Assembly (NCBI RefSeq): GCF_000014585.1
Contig: NC_008319.1
Coordinates: 1,550,001-1,614,000, forward strand
Direction: 5' to 3'
From: Synechococcus sp. CC9311
Lineage (GTDB): Bacteria; Cyanobacteriota; Cyanobacteriia; PCC-6307; Cyanobiaceae
Length of the DNA: 64,000 nucleotides
The position numbers and the translations under genes were made by a program. Each line of letters begins with the position of its first letter. Within the stretch, counting starts at the first letter, position 1. The notes below the pieces were generated by a model. It saw only the letters and a list, made by a program, of their open reading frames with translations. It made no database searches and had not been told where the DNA came from. This document shows positions 9,944-19,831 of this stretch, one piece after another.

Positions 9944-10763
9944 ACAGGCTGAGCCATTGCTGGCCCCACCATTCAGGACCGCCGAGCCAGGTCAGCCAAA
10001 TTCCAAGGGCAATAAAGGGGCCAAAGGGGAAGGGCTGTCTCGGCCCTAACCGTCCAGACACTCGTCCAATCGAGCCAAAGATTGCACCACTAAAAACGGC
10101 GATTGCCAAAGCAACCAAAACGCCGCCCAAGCCGAGCCAAGCTCCCGCGACAGCTGCCAATTTGGCGTCACCAAGGCCAAGGGCGGGTTGTCCAAGCATG
10201 CGCTCTGCAAGGGCGCTTAACCCTTCCAGCGCCAGCAATCCTGCTGATGCCGCCAAAAGATGATTGAGAAGCACGGCACTGGCTTCTGGCCCTGGGATCA
10301 CCAGATAGAGAGCCCCGGTGAAGGCAAGGCCAAGCAACACCCCCATCCTGCAAAGAGGTTCGGGGAGCCAAAGATGGTCGATATCAATCAACACCAATGG
10401 AAGTAGCACGCTGATGAGAACAATTCCTGCCAGCACATTGAGAAATGCCAGGCCTAATTGATCGGAAGCAGCGAGCAATCCATCTCCCCACAATGCACTC
10501 AGCCAAAGGAGGGCACTCAAAAGTTCCACCAATGGGTAACGGCTCGAGATGCCCTGATGGCAATCGCGACAACGTCCCTGAAGCCAGAGCCACCCCAACA
10601 CAGGCACATTGTCGTGCCAGCGCACTGCTTGCCCACACTTCGGGCAGTGGCTGCCAGGCCACACCACTGATTCTTCGCGAGGCAATCGCCAGGCCACCAC
10701 ATTGGCAAAACTCCCCACACAGGCTCCAGCCACCACAAGGACCAAGCCCAGTGCACTATTCAC
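9930..10763 (-). CDS. pilD: Type IV prepilin leader peptidase / N-methyltransferase
   Basis: PilD cleaves the leader of type IV prepilins and methylates the new N-terminus in the inner membrane. The 277-residue protein has the N-terminal CxxC pairs (Cys40, Cys43, Cys65, Cys68) in the methylase loop. The two catalytic aspartates are in DIDHLWLPE and in the GxGD motif GLGDAKL. About eight membrane spans are visible. Pilus-based transport or DNA uptake is the likely role. Confidence 0.93.
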   Translation of the reverse strand: MNSALGLVLVVAGACVGSFANVVAWRLPREESVVWPGSHCPKCGQAVRWHDNVPVLGWLWLQGRCRDCHQGISSRYPLVELLSALLWLSALWGDGLLAASDQLGLAFLNVLAGIVLISVLLPLVLIDIDHLWLPEPLCRMGVLLGLAFTGALYLVIPGPEASAVLLNHLLAASAGLLALEGLSALAERMLGQPALGLGDAKLAAVAGAWLGLGGVLVALAIAVFSGAIFGSIGRVSGRLGPRQPFPFGPFIALGIWLTWLGGPEWWGQQWLSLFGGV

Positions 10764-11089
10764 AGCCCTGACCCTCTTGGTCGCTCTCGCCAGCCACGCG
10801 GCCGCCGCAGTCTTCGACCGATCAGATCGATGCTGATGAAATGTTCTTGAAGCAACAGCGTGGGGCTTTCGAACACAACCCTGCCCTCATCTAAATGCTC
10901 ATTCACAACAACACCCATCGGTTCAAGCTGCTGTCCTGAGTCGCTTAAAAAGCGGAAGTAGATCCGTCGTGCCAAAGCGATCAAACGACGACTATCCACT
11001 CTGTCCCAGCGCGGTGGAGGAGTTGTTGATCCACTGGCACCTGCAATCTCAAATGAGGGAGACGACAAAAAAAGGACCCACCTGATCAA
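10760..11089 (-). CDS. Hypothetical protein between prk and pilD
   Basis: The frame ends four bases inside pilD, the usual overlap of a translated gene. The longest version starts with TTG inside the prk terminator hairpin, so translation more likely starts later, for example at the GTG encoding VDSRRLIALARR or at Met57 (MGVVVNEHL). The C-terminal half is strongly basic (RRLRRPRGWRERPRG). No domain is recognised. Confidence 0.45.
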   Translation of the reverse strand: MIRWVLFLSSPSFEIAGASGSTTPPPRWDRVDSRRLIALARRIYFRFLSDSGQQLEPMGVVVNEHLDEGRVVFESPTLLLQEHFISIDLIGRRLRRPRGWRERPRGSGL

Positions 11090-11101
11090 TCAGATGAGTC
11101 C
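11067..11101 (-). terminator. Intrinsic terminator of prk
   Basis: On the minus strand a 12-base-pair stem GGACTCATCTGA/TCAGGTGGGTCC (two G-T pairs) with a TTGA loop is followed by seven T. It begins about 40 bases past the prk stop. Confidence 0.88.
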
Positions 11102-11141
11102 ACGATAGATGTGAATGCTCAACATGTATCGAGCAAAGCAA

Positions 11142-12044
11142 TCAGGAGAGCTTGCTTTGCTCCTCAATCATGCGGTGAATGATGGGGGTCAAGATGAGTT
11201 CCATCGCGAAGCCCATCTTTCCTCCGTTCACAACAATGCTGGTGGGACTACTCATGAAAGAGTCATGAATCATGCTCAGCAAGTAGCTGAAATCAATTCC
11301 CCACTTCTCACGAGCTCCCTTGCGGAAGTGAATGATCACGAAGCTTTCATCAGGCGTCGGGATGTTCCGGCAGATGAATGGGTTGGAGGTGTCAACCGTG
11401 GGAACCCGCTGGAAGTTGATGTCCGTGAGGCTGAATTGGGGACAGATGTGATTGATGTAATCCGGCATGCGGCGCAGGATCGTGTCAACGATCGCTTCTG
11501 CTGAATAGCCACGCTCGGCGTTGTCACGCTGAATCTTTTGGATCCACTCGAGATTGGTGATCGGAACCACACCCACGAGTAGATCAGCGTGCGACGCCAC
11601 GTCGTAGCCGTCTCCGACAACGCCACCGTGAAGGCCTTCATAGAACAACACGTCTGTGCCACCAGGGATGTCCTCCCAAGGGGTGAACTGACCTGGATCC
11701 AAGCTCACACCGAGGCGAGCGTTGTGTTCAGCAGCCTCTTCTGGGCTGTGAAGGTAGTAGCGCTTCTGGCCTCCACCTGTTTCGCCGTACACGCGGAAGA
11801 GCTCTTCGAGCTTGTCGAAGAGGTTGGCTTCAGGACCGAAGTGGGAGAAATTCTCACCCTTCGCAAGCGATTCAGACATGGCGGTCTTCATCGCCATCCG
11901 CTCGAAGCGGTGGTAGCTGTCGCCCTCCACCACTGCAGGAGTGATGTTCTCCCGAGCGAAGATGTGCTCAAAAGCCCTCTTAACAGTGCTAGTGCCTGCA
12001 CCTGAGGAACCCGTGACAGCCACGACGGGGTGACGCTTCGACAT
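11142..12044 (-). CDS. prk: Phosphoribulokinase
   Basis: PRK makes ribulose 1,5-bisphosphate, the CO2 acceptor, from ribulose 5-phosphate and ATP. The P-loop GSSGAGTST is at residues 12-20, the catalytic region is VVEGDSYHRF, and FYEGLHGGV carries the second conserved acidic/His region. At 300 residues it is shorter than the about 330-residue enzymes of other cyanobacteria and plastids. I do not see the regulatory Cys pair of the plant enzyme. The gene stands alone with its own terminator. Confidence 0.95.
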   Translation of the reverse strand: MSKRHPVVAVTGSSGAGTSTVKRAFEHIFARENITPAVVEGDSYHRFERMAMKTAMSESLAKGENFSHFGPEANLFDKLEELFRVYGETGGGQKRYYLHSPEEAAEHNARLGVSLDPGQFTPWEDIPGGTDVLFYEGLHGGVVGDGYDVASHADLLVGVVPITNLEWIQKIQRDNAERGYSAEAIVDTILRRMPDYINHICPQFSLTDINFQRVPTVDTSNPFICRNIPTPDESFVIIHFRKGAREKWGIDFSYLLSMIHDSFMSSPTSIVVNGGKMGFAMELILTPIIHRMIEEQSKLS

Positions 12045-12118
12045 CGACGGAGGAGGAAATGGCCCGATGAGTTTGGCAGGTCAAAGGGCAAATTCCACAT
12101 TTTTCATGCCAGGTCGCA

Positions 12119-13192
12119 TCAGAGTGTCTTAAGAAGTTCCTCCCCCATCGCCTGACAGCCCAGAGCAGTACAGCCTTCAGACATCAAATCTCCAGTACGG
12201 AATCCGGCTGCCAAAACGCGATCGACAGCGTGTTCAAGATCGTCCGCAGCTGCGTTTTGCTTGAGACCAGTCCGCAACATCATCGCTGCGGAGAGCACCA
12301 TGGCCATCGGATTGGCCTTGTCTTGACCAGCGAGATCGGGGGCTGAACCATGAACCGGTTCATACAGACCAGGCCCCTCGCTTCCCAGAGAAGCTGAGGG
12401 AAGCATGCCAATTGAGCCAGTGAGCATGGCAGAGATATCGCTGAGAATGTCTCCGAAAAGATTGCCTGTGAGCACCACATCGAACTGGCGAGGATCTCTC
12501 ACCAGTTGCATCGCCGCATTGTCCACATAGAGGTGACTGACATCCACTGCGGCGTAGTCACTTTTCATTCCCTCCACGCGATCACGCCACAGTTGGCTGA
12601 CGTCGAGCACATTGGCCTTATCCACCGAGCAGAGTTGCCCGCGACGCTCACAGGCGAGTTTGAAAGCCACCCTGGCGATTCTGTCGATCTCAGAATCGGA
12701 GTAGGTCATGGTGTTGAACGCACGCTCTTCACCATCGGCCTGCACCCGACCTTTCGGTTGACCGAAATAAATTCCGCCCGTGAGCTCCCTCACCACCATC
12801 AGATCCACTCCTTCCACCACTTCAGGTCGCAGGCTGCTGGCACCAATCAGCGCTGGAACAATTTTGACTGGCCGGAGATTGGCGAAGAGCTCCATGCCCG
12901 CGCGCAGGGCTAGCAATCCACTTTCAGGTCGTTTCTCACGGGGCAACGAATCAAATCGAGGGCTCCCAATCGCTGCAAGCAAAACGGCATCGGCAGCCTT
13001 ACAAGCTTCAAGGGTGCTCGCCGGTAACGGCTCACCCGTGGCATCGATGGCAGAGCCACCGATCGGCGCTTCACTGAACTCGAGCGAGAAACCATGACGA
13101 GTAGACACGGCTTCAAGGAGCTGCTTCGCCACGGCAGTGATCTCTGGACCAATGCCGTCACCAGGAAGCAAAACAACGCGATGCTGTGGCAT
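12119..13192 (-). CDS. leuB: 3-isopropylmalate dehydrogenase
   Basis: LeuB oxidatively decarboxylates 3-isopropylmalate in leucine synthesis with NAD+. Signature regions seen: LPGDGIGPEI, RELTGGIYFG, SVDKANVLDVSQLWR, the metal-binding GNLFGDILSD and the NAD-binding HGSAPDLAGQDKANP. Length is 357, standard. It is followed by prk on the same strand, and lpxD precedes it by 28 bases. Confidence 0.96.
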   Translation of the reverse strand: MPQHRVVLLPGDGIGPEITAVAKQLLEAVSTRHGFSLEFSEAPIGGSAIDATGEPLPASTLEACKAADAVLLAAIGSPRFDSLPREKRPESGLLALRAGMELFANLRPVKIVPALIGASSLRPEVVEGVDLMVVRELTGGIYFGQPKGRVQADGEERAFNTMTYSDSEIDRIARVAFKLACERRGQLCSVDKANVLDVSQLWRDRVEGMKSDYAAVDVSHLYVDNAAMQLVRDPRQFDVVLTGNLFGDILSDISAMLTGSIGMLPSASLGSEGPGLYEPVHGSAPDLAGQDKANPMAMVLSAAMMLRTGLKQNAAADDLEHAVDRVLAAGFRTGDLMSEGCTALGCQAMGEELLKTL

Positions 13193-13220
13193 TGGTTTTC
13201 AGAGGGAGGAACCTGAGAGG

Positions 13221-14261
13221 TTACTGAGCGGCTTTCTTGAGTTCACGGATCTGTTTCGCCATCTCAGGCAATTTGCTGAATGCTGCCGAACATCGCAGCC
13301 AAAGCCTGTTGGGAATCGCTGGATAGCCACTCACCACTTCACCGGACTCCACCTCACCATGAATCCCGCTCTTGGAGCTCGCAATCGCACGATCACCGAT
13401 CACCGCTCGGTTGGCCACACCAACCTGTCCAGCCAATATCACCCCATTACCGAGGCGAGCACCCCCGGCAATACCCACCTGCGAAGCCAAGGCACAGCCT
13501 TGTCCGGTGACAACGCCATGGCCAATTTGAACGAGATTATCGATCTTTGTTCCCGCCCCAATTCTGGTTTCACCAACTGATGGGCGATCAATCGTGCTGC
13601 CGCAACCCACTTCAACACCCTCCTCCAGGACCACCAGACCCGTTTGAGGCATTTTTCGCCATCCCTTAGCAGTCGGAACAAATCCAAACCCCTCGGAGCC
13701 CACCACCGCGTTGGAGTGAACCACGCAATGGCTGGCTAAACGCACTCCGGGATGAAGCACTGCATTGGCATGCAATTCGCAGAACTGACCAACCTTCACA
13801 TCGCCGTAAATCACCACACCGGCATGAATGGTGCTGTTGGCACAGATGCGTGTGTCGTCGCCAATGCAAACGTGAGGGCCAATCGAGACGCCAGCATCAA
13901 TTTGAACCCTCTCACCGATCACCGCAGAAGGATGAATGGTTGCTTGTGTTCTGGGCCGAGGATGCAAACGTTCGAGCGCTTCTGCAAAGGCCAAACGGGG
14001 ATCTCGCATCACAGCCCAAGCCAAGCCGCGCTGCTGAGCCATGGCCTTGAGGTCGTCCTGATTAGGAATCAAAACGGCGCCGACATGGCTGGTTTCCAAG
14101 CTCTGAATCAGAGCGTTGCCCTTTTCAAGGAAGCTGAGTTGATCGGAACCGGCTCTCTCCAAAGATGCCGCACCACGGAGCTCAGGATTGCTGCTGAGCT
14201 GATGCTCCAGCAGGCCTGCCTCTCCGTCCTGAAGGATGGCGATTAACTGGCTGAAACGCAT
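13221..14261 (-). CDS. lpxD: UDP-3-O-(3-hydroxyacyl)glucosamine N-acyltransferase
   Basis: LpxD adds the second hydroxyacyl chain to UDP-glucosamine in lipid A synthesis. After an N-terminal uridine-binding domain the protein is a left-handed beta helix of hexapeptide repeats, with the catalytic His in [10 protein letters not shown] choose the ATG at 14261 ([10 protein letters not shown]), because the longer frame runs into proB without homology. The proB stop is only four bases upstream. Confidence 0.93.
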   Translation of the reverse strand: MRFSQLIAILQDGEAGLLEHQLSSNPELRGAASLERAGSDQLSFLEKGNALIQSLETSHVGAVLIPNQDDLKAMAQQRGLAWAVMRDPRLAFAEALERLHPRPRTQATIHPSAVIGERVQIDAGVSIGPHVCIGDDTRICANSTIHAGVVIYGDVKVGQFCELHANAVLHPGVRLASHCVVHSNAVVGSEGFGFVPTAKGWRKMPQTGLVVLEEGVEVGCGSTIDRPSVGETRIGAGTKIDNLVQIGHGVVTGQGCALASQVGIAGGARLGNGVILAGQVGVANRAVIGDRAIASSKSGIHGEVESGEVVSGYPAIPNRLWLRCSAAFSKLPEMAKQIRELKKAAQ

Positions 14262-14265
14262 GGAG

Positions 14266-15381
14266 TCAGGGGTCTGGTTGGCGGATCGTAGGCGTGCTGA
14301 GGACAAGCACGTCGCGATGAACCACCACAGGCGAGCTCCCTTGCCGATCAGTCCGCGCCGGCTCTTTCACAAGACTTCGAAGGGTCTCACTACTGAGAGA
14401 GCTCAGACCTCGGGCTACTTCATGGCCTTCCTGATCAAGAATCTGCACAGGTTGGTTGGCCTGAAACTCCCCCTTGAAATCCGTAATCCCAACCAAAAGT
14501 AAGGAGGCGCCTTTATTGCAGAGCGCCTTGCAGGCACCGCGATCGATTTGCAGGCTGCCCAGAGGTTGCAAAGCATGCGCCAGCCAGCTTTTTCGATGAC
14601 CAAGGGGCTGGGGATGGGGATGAAAGACCGTGCCTCCGCGCCCCCCCGCCAACATGGTTTCAAGCATGTGCTGATCACGACCATCCGCCAGATGCACTGT
14701 GATTCCACTCGCGGTGGCGATCCGAGCGGCCGCGAGCTTGGTGGTCATCCCGCCGGTTCCCCAACGGCCTCCATCTCCTGCGCCCTGTTGAAGGGCCTGC
14801 AGCTCTGCTGGGTGATGCACGTCCGAAATCGGGCGAGCCGATGCATCACTGCGCGGATCAGCGGAATACAAGCGGTCGATATCGGTCAAAAGGATCAGAT
14901 CGTCCGCATTAATCGCTGCTGCCACTAAGGCTGAGAGCGTATCGTTGTCGCCAAAACGCAACTCAGCGGAAGACACCGTGTCATTTTCATTGATAACGGG
15001 TAAAACCTTCCATTCGATCAACTGATGCAAGGTTGCGGAAGCGTTGTGATAGCTGCGACTGTCGGCCAGGTCAGATCGGGTGAGAAGCACCTGCGCTACA
15101 GGGATCCCATGGACAGCCATCGCGTCTTCGTACAGAGCCATCAGATGGCCTTGACCGATCGCTGCAGCAGCTTGAAGACCCCTCAGCGTTGAAGGCCTGG
15201 CCTTCAGGCCAAGGCGCTGACATCCGAGGCCAACAGCCCCACTCGTGACTAAGACAACGCGGTCGCCTCGATGGAGACATTGGGCGAGATTCAGACACAG
15301 AGCTGAGATGGCATCAGCAGTGCTGCGACTTTCCGTGCTGCGCAGCAAACTGGTTCCCACCTTCACCACCCGCAGGCTCAT
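14266..15381 (-). CDS. proB: Glutamate 5-kinase
   Basis: ProB phosphorylates glutamate as the first step of proline synthesis. It has an amino-acid kinase domain ([47 protein letters not shown]) and a C-terminal PUA domain. The ATG at 15381 overlaps the yqeG stop by four bases, which supports that start over the longer frame. Part of a close minus-strand operon running to lpxD. Confidence 0.94.
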   Translation of the reverse strand: MSLRVVKVGTSLLRSTESRSTADAISALCLNLAQCLHRGDRVVLVTSGAVGLGCQRLGLKARPSTLRGLQAAAAIGQGHLMALYEDAMAVHGIPVAQVLLTRSDLADSRSYHNASATLHQLIEWKVLPVINENDTVSSAELRFGDNDTLSALVAAAINADDLILLTDIDRLYSADPRSDASARPISDVHHPAELQALQQGAGDGGRWGTGGMTTKLAAARIATASGITVHLADGRDQHMLETMLAGGRGGTVFHPHPQPLGHRKSWLAHALQPLGSLQIDRGACKALCNKGASLLLVGITDFKGEFQANQPVQILDQEGHEVARGLSSLSSETLRSLVKEPARTDRQGSSPVVVHRDVLVLSTPTIRQPDP

Positions 15382-15890
15382 GCGTGGCCTGCTCCAAGCC
15401 ATCGGGCGAGTTGTCGCTCCAACACCTGAACACGATCGTGACGACAAGGTGTTCCGTCTTCTTTGAGGGGTCTGACCAAAACGGTATACAGACCCAGTCG
15501 ATTTCCGGCAAGAACATCGGTAAACACGCGATCGCCCACCATGGCGATCTGCTCTGGCTTGAGATCTAGGGTCTCAATGACACGTCGGATCGCTCCCCGA
15601 CGCGGTTTGGCGGCTGAGCTGGTGAATCCAATCCCAAGCTGATCAGCGACAGCCCCAATCCGCTGGCGGGAGGGATTGTTACTGATCAAGTGAAGATGGG
15701 CATGGCGTTGAGCCGTTTGGACCCAGCGAAGAACGGTGGCAGGCAACTCAACATCGCGTCCTGGAAGCAGGGTGCGATCAACATCAAGCAAAAGAGCCTT
15801 GATGCCTCTGCCAAGTAAGGGCTCCAAGGGAAGATTGGCCAGGGTTAACCCCGGATCCCAATCAGGTCGCAGCCAATCACGACGCATCAC
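15378..15890 (-). CDS. YqeG-family HAD-IIIA phosphatase
   Basis: A 170-residue HAD hydrolase. Motif I is LLLDVDRTLLPG with nucleophile and acid/base Asp. Motif II Ser/Asn is in LISNNPS, and motif III/IV includes KPRRGAIRRV and VGDRVFTDVLAGNR. YqeG-like proteins act as phosphatidylglycerophosphate phosphatases in plastid and cyanobacterial relatives, so this may complete PG synthesis (inference). Both ends overlap neighbouring genes by four bases. Confidence 0.85.
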   Translation of the reverse strand: MMRRDWLRPDWDPGLTLANLPLEPLLGRGIKALLLDVDRTLLPGRDVELPATVLRWVQTAQRHAHLHLISNNPSRQRIGAVADQLGIGFTSSAAKPRRGAIRRVIETLDLKPEQIAMVGDRVFTDVLAGNRLGLYTVLVRPLKEDGTPCRHDRVQVLERQLARWLGAGHA

Positions 15891-16432
15891 TCAGAAAGCT
15901 CACGCTCATCAAGCTCAGCCTCGATTCGAGGTTGAATTTGGTCAAACTCATCCCCTTCCACTAAAACTGCAGCGCCATCATCCATTCGAGCCACAACAAA
16001 GAAAGGATCTAAGGGGATGTAAAGCCCATATTCCAATTCATCAACCAAAAAACTCACCAGCAATTCATAGGTCTCCGATTCATCGTCACCCGCCTCATCC
16101 TCATCGAGATCTTCAGGATCGGGCTCATCCAGCTCACCATTCACCGTGAGGGTTACCGCGGAGCGCACGAGGGTGAGGTCATGCTCTTGTAGAACCACAT
16201 CAGCAACCGAAAGAATCGGTTCATTGCTTGTGATGCTGTCGATGAGCTCAGGCTCATCTCCATCCTTCAACCGAAACAAGCAGACCGGAGTGTCGACAGG
16301 AGTGAGTAACGCATAATCCTGACCATCGAGGGGGATGAGCTGCTCAAGGAAACAAAGAAGATCACGACCTTCACTGTCTTTCACCAGCAGAGTTGGCACG
16401 TCTCCGCTGTTGTTCGGGCCGCTAGAACTCAT
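15887..16432 (-). CDS. DUF3727 protein of cyanobacteria
   Basis: 181 residues, highly acidic. The N-terminal region resembles DUF1292-type small domains (VKDSEGRDLLCFLEQ), a long Asp/Glu linker occupies residues 108-125, and the DUF3727 region contains YGLYIPLDPFFVVARM. The family occurs mainly in cyanobacteria and plastid-bearing eukaryotes and has no settled function. It is translationally coupled to yqeG and lies downstream of ruvX. Confidence 0.75.
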   Translation of the reverse strand: MSSSGPNNSGDVPTLLVKDSEGRDLLCFLEQLIPLDGQDYALLTPVDTPVCLFRLKDGDEPELIDSITSNEPILSVADVVLQEHDLTLVRSAVTLTVNGELDEPDPEDLDEDEAGDDESETYELLVSFLVDELEYGLYIPLDPFFVVARMDDGAAVLVEGDEFDQIQPRIEAELDERELSE

Positions 16433-16451
16433 TGCTCAGGAATCAGTACAT

Positions 16452-16928
16452 TCAGGATCCTTCATTGCTGACCGTCTCGCTAGCAGACAGGGTCGCCATG
16501 TCGACCGGTTCAGGCTCTGGCCCATCAGCAAGCCATTGCTCCAGCAGGAGTGAGGCGGCAGCACTATCGAGTCTGCCGCTTCGATCACCTTGTAAGCCAT
16601 AACGTTCGGCCGCGGCCCAACTACTGCTGTGTTCATTCACAAGAGCAAGAGGCAGCTTTAACGCCATGGCCAAGCGCTGGCCATAGCGCTGGCAATGGGC
16701 AGCTTGCTCTGTGAATTGGCCCGCTGCATCCAGAGGTAGACCCACAACCAGCCCTTGCACACGACGGGTCAGGCAGACCTGTTCCAAATGCCCAAGGTCT
16801 TGCTTAAACGCCCTGCGTAAAAGTGCGGGGAGGGGACTGACCGTGATCCCTAGAGCATCACAACCAGCCAACCCAATACGCTTTCGGCCCACATCAAGGC
16901 TCAACATTGAACGGGAGGATGGGCTCAC
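16452..16928 (-). CDS. ruvX: Holliday junction resolvase-like RuvX/YqgF
   Basis: An RNase H-fold protein implicated in rRNA 5' processing and possibly recombination. Conserved acidic sites are LSLDVGRKRIGLA at the N-terminus, VNEHSSSWAA (Glu), and RLDSAAASLLLEQWL (Asp). Length 158. It is two bases from the preceding gene, within a minus-strand cluster. Confidence 0.9.
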   Translation of the reverse strand: MSPSSRSMLSLDVGRKRIGLAGCDALGITVSPLPALLRRAFKQDLGHLEQVCLTRRVQGLVVGLPLDAAGQFTEQAAHCQRYGQRLAMALKLPLALVNEHSSSWAAAERYGLQGDRSGRLDSAAASLLLEQWLADGPEPEPVDMATLSASETVSNEGS

Positions 16929-16930
16929 GA

Positions 16931-17995
16931 TCAGCGCTCACGACCCAATGTTGGTGTCGGCAAGGGGGGCTGCTGCGGCTTGAGACGACCCAGCATCGAT
17001 TCAAGGGGACGAATACCACTGAGCTCTCGGCTGCCAAGTTTGCGCCAGAGGCTACGGCCAAGGACGAGCTGGGTTTGCCGCAACTGGAATCCAGAACGCT
17101 GAACGATGGTCTGGAGACGGTCATCATCCTCATCGACCAGGAGTTCAGGGGCTGACTGAAGCCTTGCCAAGCGCTCCAAAGCAGGAGGTAGGGCATCCGT
17201 GAGGCGATCATCCCAGGCCAAACCACGCAACAGCTCAAGCCTTGGTTTGGCAAAGCCAGAGGGTCTTGCAACCAGTCCTGCAAGAACTTGATTTTGATCG
17301 GAGTCGATCTGTTCTAAGAGACCGCAACCCTTGGAACCTTGATCCACCAGGTCTTGCCATTGGCGATCAAGAAGTTGCCGATGATGCGTCGAACAACAGG
17401 CTTGCTCGAGAGCGAGCAGTTGTCTCGCAGTGCTGTTGTCGAGAGCGCTCCAACGGCAGTGAGGCGGCAGCTCAGAGATTGGTTTCCCTGAGAGGGAGGA
17501 AGGATCAACCCGCCAAATCCCAAACCTTCTCAGCGGTTGAAATCCCAGTTCACGGGACAGATCAAGCTGATCTTGATCGTTGCTATCGCAACGAATCAAC
17601 CAACTCTGTGAACGGGCAACTCCATCGCTGAGGGCCTCATGCAGCAACTGCCTGATCACCGAAATTCTGCTGGTACACCTTGGCGCTAGCCGTTCCTCGA
17701 GTTCGAGCTGCCAACAGCTACCGCGACGATTCAATGACCGCAAAACCACAAGGGAGAGCAATTGGTCAGATCTTGTTTCGTCTTGCTCCAAAGCAACGAG
17801 CACTCTCAGCCTGCGGAGAAGCCAGCTCTGGAGAATCATCGCCTGCGGTTGATCGGCCCATTGGTTCGATGAGCTGACCTGAGCAGACGTCAACAGCAGG
17901 CGCAAATGGGCTGCTTTAAGAGCTTCCACCCGTGGAGAGCTGCCGGATGCTTGATCCACATCGCGTCCGCTGTAGGTCTTTAATGTATCGCTCAC
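16931..17995 (-). CDS. Conserved cyanobacterial protein, possibly GNAT-like
   Basis: 354 residues starting with GTG. The layout resembles two weak acetyltransferase-like halves: residues 38-180 with LRVLVALEQDETR and RELGFQPLRRFGIWRV, and residues 190-330 with a similar RSGFQLRQTQLVLGRS ending. The recurring ...R.GFQ...... pattern in both halves suggests an internal duplication. Assignment to GNAT is an impression, not a motif match. It is directly upstream of ruvX. Confidence 0.6.
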   Translation of the reverse strand: MSDTLKTYSGRDVDQASGSSPRVEALKAAHLRLLLTSAQVSSSNQWADQPQAMILQSWLLRRLRVLVALEQDETRSDQLLSLVVLRSLNRRGSCWQLELEERLAPRCTSRISVIRQLLHEALSDGVARSQSWLIRCDSNDQDQLDLSRELGFQPLRRFGIWRVDPSSLSGKPISELPPHCRWSALDNSTARQLLALEQACCSTHHRQLLDRQWQDLVDQGSKGCGLLEQIDSDQNQVLAGLVARPSGFAKPRLELLRGLAWDDRLTDALPPALERLARLQSAPELLVDEDDDRLQTIVQRSGFQLRQTQLVLGRSLWRKLGSRELSGIRPLESMLGRLKPQQPPLPTPTLGRER

Positions 17996-18012
17996 CTCGA
18001 GCAGCCGAGGAT

Positions 18013-19179
18013 TTAGTCAGGTCGAACCAACACAAGAGGCGTCCGTTCGTTGGCATTACCAGCAGGGTTTGGCTTCAGAGCACGGTGGAGCAACGCTTCA
18101 TCGCAACCACGACTGGAAGCCAACACTTTGACCCGACCTAGATCGTTGACATCAACGATTGCCACCGACACGCCCAGCGACTCAGCAGCAGCGTTGCAAA
18201 GCTCTGCGGGAGAGTCCGGACCAAGAACAATCGTTTGATCGTAGGGAGGTGTGGTGCCAGTGATGTCGTCAATCAGGCGTGCTTGGTCACCAGCAAGTCG
18301 ATAGAACCAACCCTTCTGACCCACGAGTTTTAAAACAAGCCCCACACTCCAAGCCACCAGAACGCGAGTAGGACCGACCTGGTCAATCAACGTTTGAAGG
18401 CCACAGGCTGTTGCGAGGCTGCTGGTGGGATGGAACACACGACAGAGCAATCGGGCGATCCAACTTGGCTGAACAGTGGAGGGGTGAGCGTATCGGCCTT
18501 GAATCACAGCAACAGGCGTTTCCCCAATCGTGAGAACATCTTCAGGCTGAATCAGACCTCCTGCGTAATGCCTCAGCACATCAACCGTGTCATCTAAAGG
18601 ACCGAGCAAATGCGTCTTGATTGGCAAAACCGCGCATCCATCACCCTGACGGAATGAGGCATGAGCCACCTGCAGCGGTTCGGGTTGACGGGTTGGAACC
18701 ACCATGCCCTGTCGACGTTGTAAACGGCCAAACGGCCCATAATTCACCCACCGCACATCAACCCAAACGCTGTCGACGCGATCCTTGATCGCAACCTCTT
18801 GATCCGCACTGACTGTGAGTTGCACCTTCACCTGAGTGCTCTGACGACCTTTCACGATGTAGGCAGCCCAATACCCATCTGGACGTGCGTCCTCATCAGG
18901 GTGCTGCGGTGTGATGTTGGTTTGGACGTTGAGTGAACTGAGGTCGTTGTTTCCGAGCAAGGTCGGTTTCACTTCAATCTCAGGCACCATCACTTCCATG
19001 CGCTGATGCGGATTGGTGATCGTCAACCAACCCTCAAGAACGAGGCTCTTGGGCGTGTGTTGCACTTGCCAATCGTGAGCGCGTAATTGAAGGGGTGACG
19101 AAGGCCTGAGTCTGTGCCGTGCCTCAATCCAGAGAACACCGATGCCGAGCAGGAGCAAGATCAGCAGCAGCGTACACAT
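18013..19179 (-). CDS. F420-0:gamma-glutamyl ligase (CofE)-like membrane-anchored protein
   Basis: 388 residues with one N-terminal membrane helix (residues 3-18), a beta-rich middle domain, then a CofE-like domain. The latter is recognisable from VLPIKTHLLGPLDDTV, ETPVAVIQGRY, and the late region ELCNAAAESLGVSVAIVDVNDLG. True CofE adds glutamates to F420. Without F420 genes in view the substrate here is probably different. It lies in the run leading to ruvX. Confidence 0.65.
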   Translation of the reverse strand: MCTLLLILLLLGIGVLWIEARHRLRPSSPLQLRAHDWQVQHTPKSLVLEGWLTITNPHQRMEVMVPEIEVKPTLLGNNDLSSLNVQTNITPQHPDEDARPDGYWAAYIVKGRQSTQVKVQLTVSADQEVAIKDRVDSVWVDVRWVNYGPFGRLQRRQGMVVPTRQPEPLQVAHASFRQGDGCAVLPIKTHLLGPLDDTVDVLRHYAGGLIQPEDVLTIGETPVAVIQGRYAHPSTVQPSWIARLLCRVFHPTSSLATACGLQTLIDQVGPTRVLVAWSVGLVLKLVGQKGWFYRLAGDQARLIDDITGTTPPYDQTIVLGPDSPAELCNAAAESLGVSVAIVDVNDLGRVKVLASSRGCDEALLHRALKPNPAGNANERTPLVLVRPD

Positions 19180-19238
19180 AGGGAAACGGCCAGCCGACCG
19201 GAAACAATCAAGCAGCGTAAAGCGTTCCAGTGGATTGA

Positions 19239-19817
19239 TCAGCGCGAGAGCACTTCTGTATTGAGCTCGTTGAAACTGATTGTTGTACTGCCCTTGGCAG
19301 GTGCCTCAATTCCAGTGGCTGCACTGATGGCAGCGTTAATGGCTTCAAGAGGAACCTGTCCGTCCTCATCGAGCAGGACCGTGCCCTTTCCATCGATCAC
19401 CACAACCTGCGGGATCGTGCCATGCCAATAGGTCGCTGGATTGGATGGGTCTTGGCTGTCATCACCTTGAAAGGCATCGGTGGTGAATGGCAGAAGATCC
19501 ACCTCACGCCCCCAAAAGCGCTGAAGTTCAGACACAACAGGGGCAAAAATCTTGCTAGTGCTGCTGTCATCCAAGTAAAAGACGATCACGCTGGTGCGTT
19601 CTTTCTCTAAAGCGTCTTTCAGAGTTGTCGCGGGTGGAACAAGCGACCCATTACCTGCATACAGCGCAAAAATATTGCCGTCGTAACTATCGGTGTCCCT
19701 AGCTGCCTCGGAAGGGCTAGCAAGCAGCAGCAAACTCAATCCCACAACGATGAGAGAACGCAGGACCGGGCGCATGATGCTGAGCAGAGGCATGGTGCTG
19801 AACAGTTGATGCAGCAT
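19239..19817 (-). CDS. Thioredoxin-fold exported/thylakoid protein, PSI accumulation factor-like
   Basis: 192 residues with an N-terminal signal or membrane anchor (residues 15-38). The rest follows a thioredoxin fold: SVIVFYLDDSSTS for the first strand and active-site loop, then GTIPQVVVIDGKGTVL with the cis-Pro. The CxxC is absent (DDSSTS in its place), so it is not a disulfide reductase. Similar cyanobacterial proteins are labelled thylakoid photosystem I accumulation factors, and I transfer that name only tentatively. Confidence 0.55.
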   Translation of the reverse strand: MLHQLFSTMPLLSIMRPVLRSLIVVGLSLLLLASPSEAARDTDSYDGNIFALYAGNGSLVPPATTLKDALEKERTSVIVFYLDDSSTSKIFAPVVSELQRFWGREVDLLPFTTDAFQGDDSQDPSNPATYWHGTIPQVVVIDGKGTVLLDEDGQVPLEAINAAISAATGIEAPAKGSTTISFNELNTEVLSR

Positions 19818-19831
19818 TCTGACCGCTTGGA

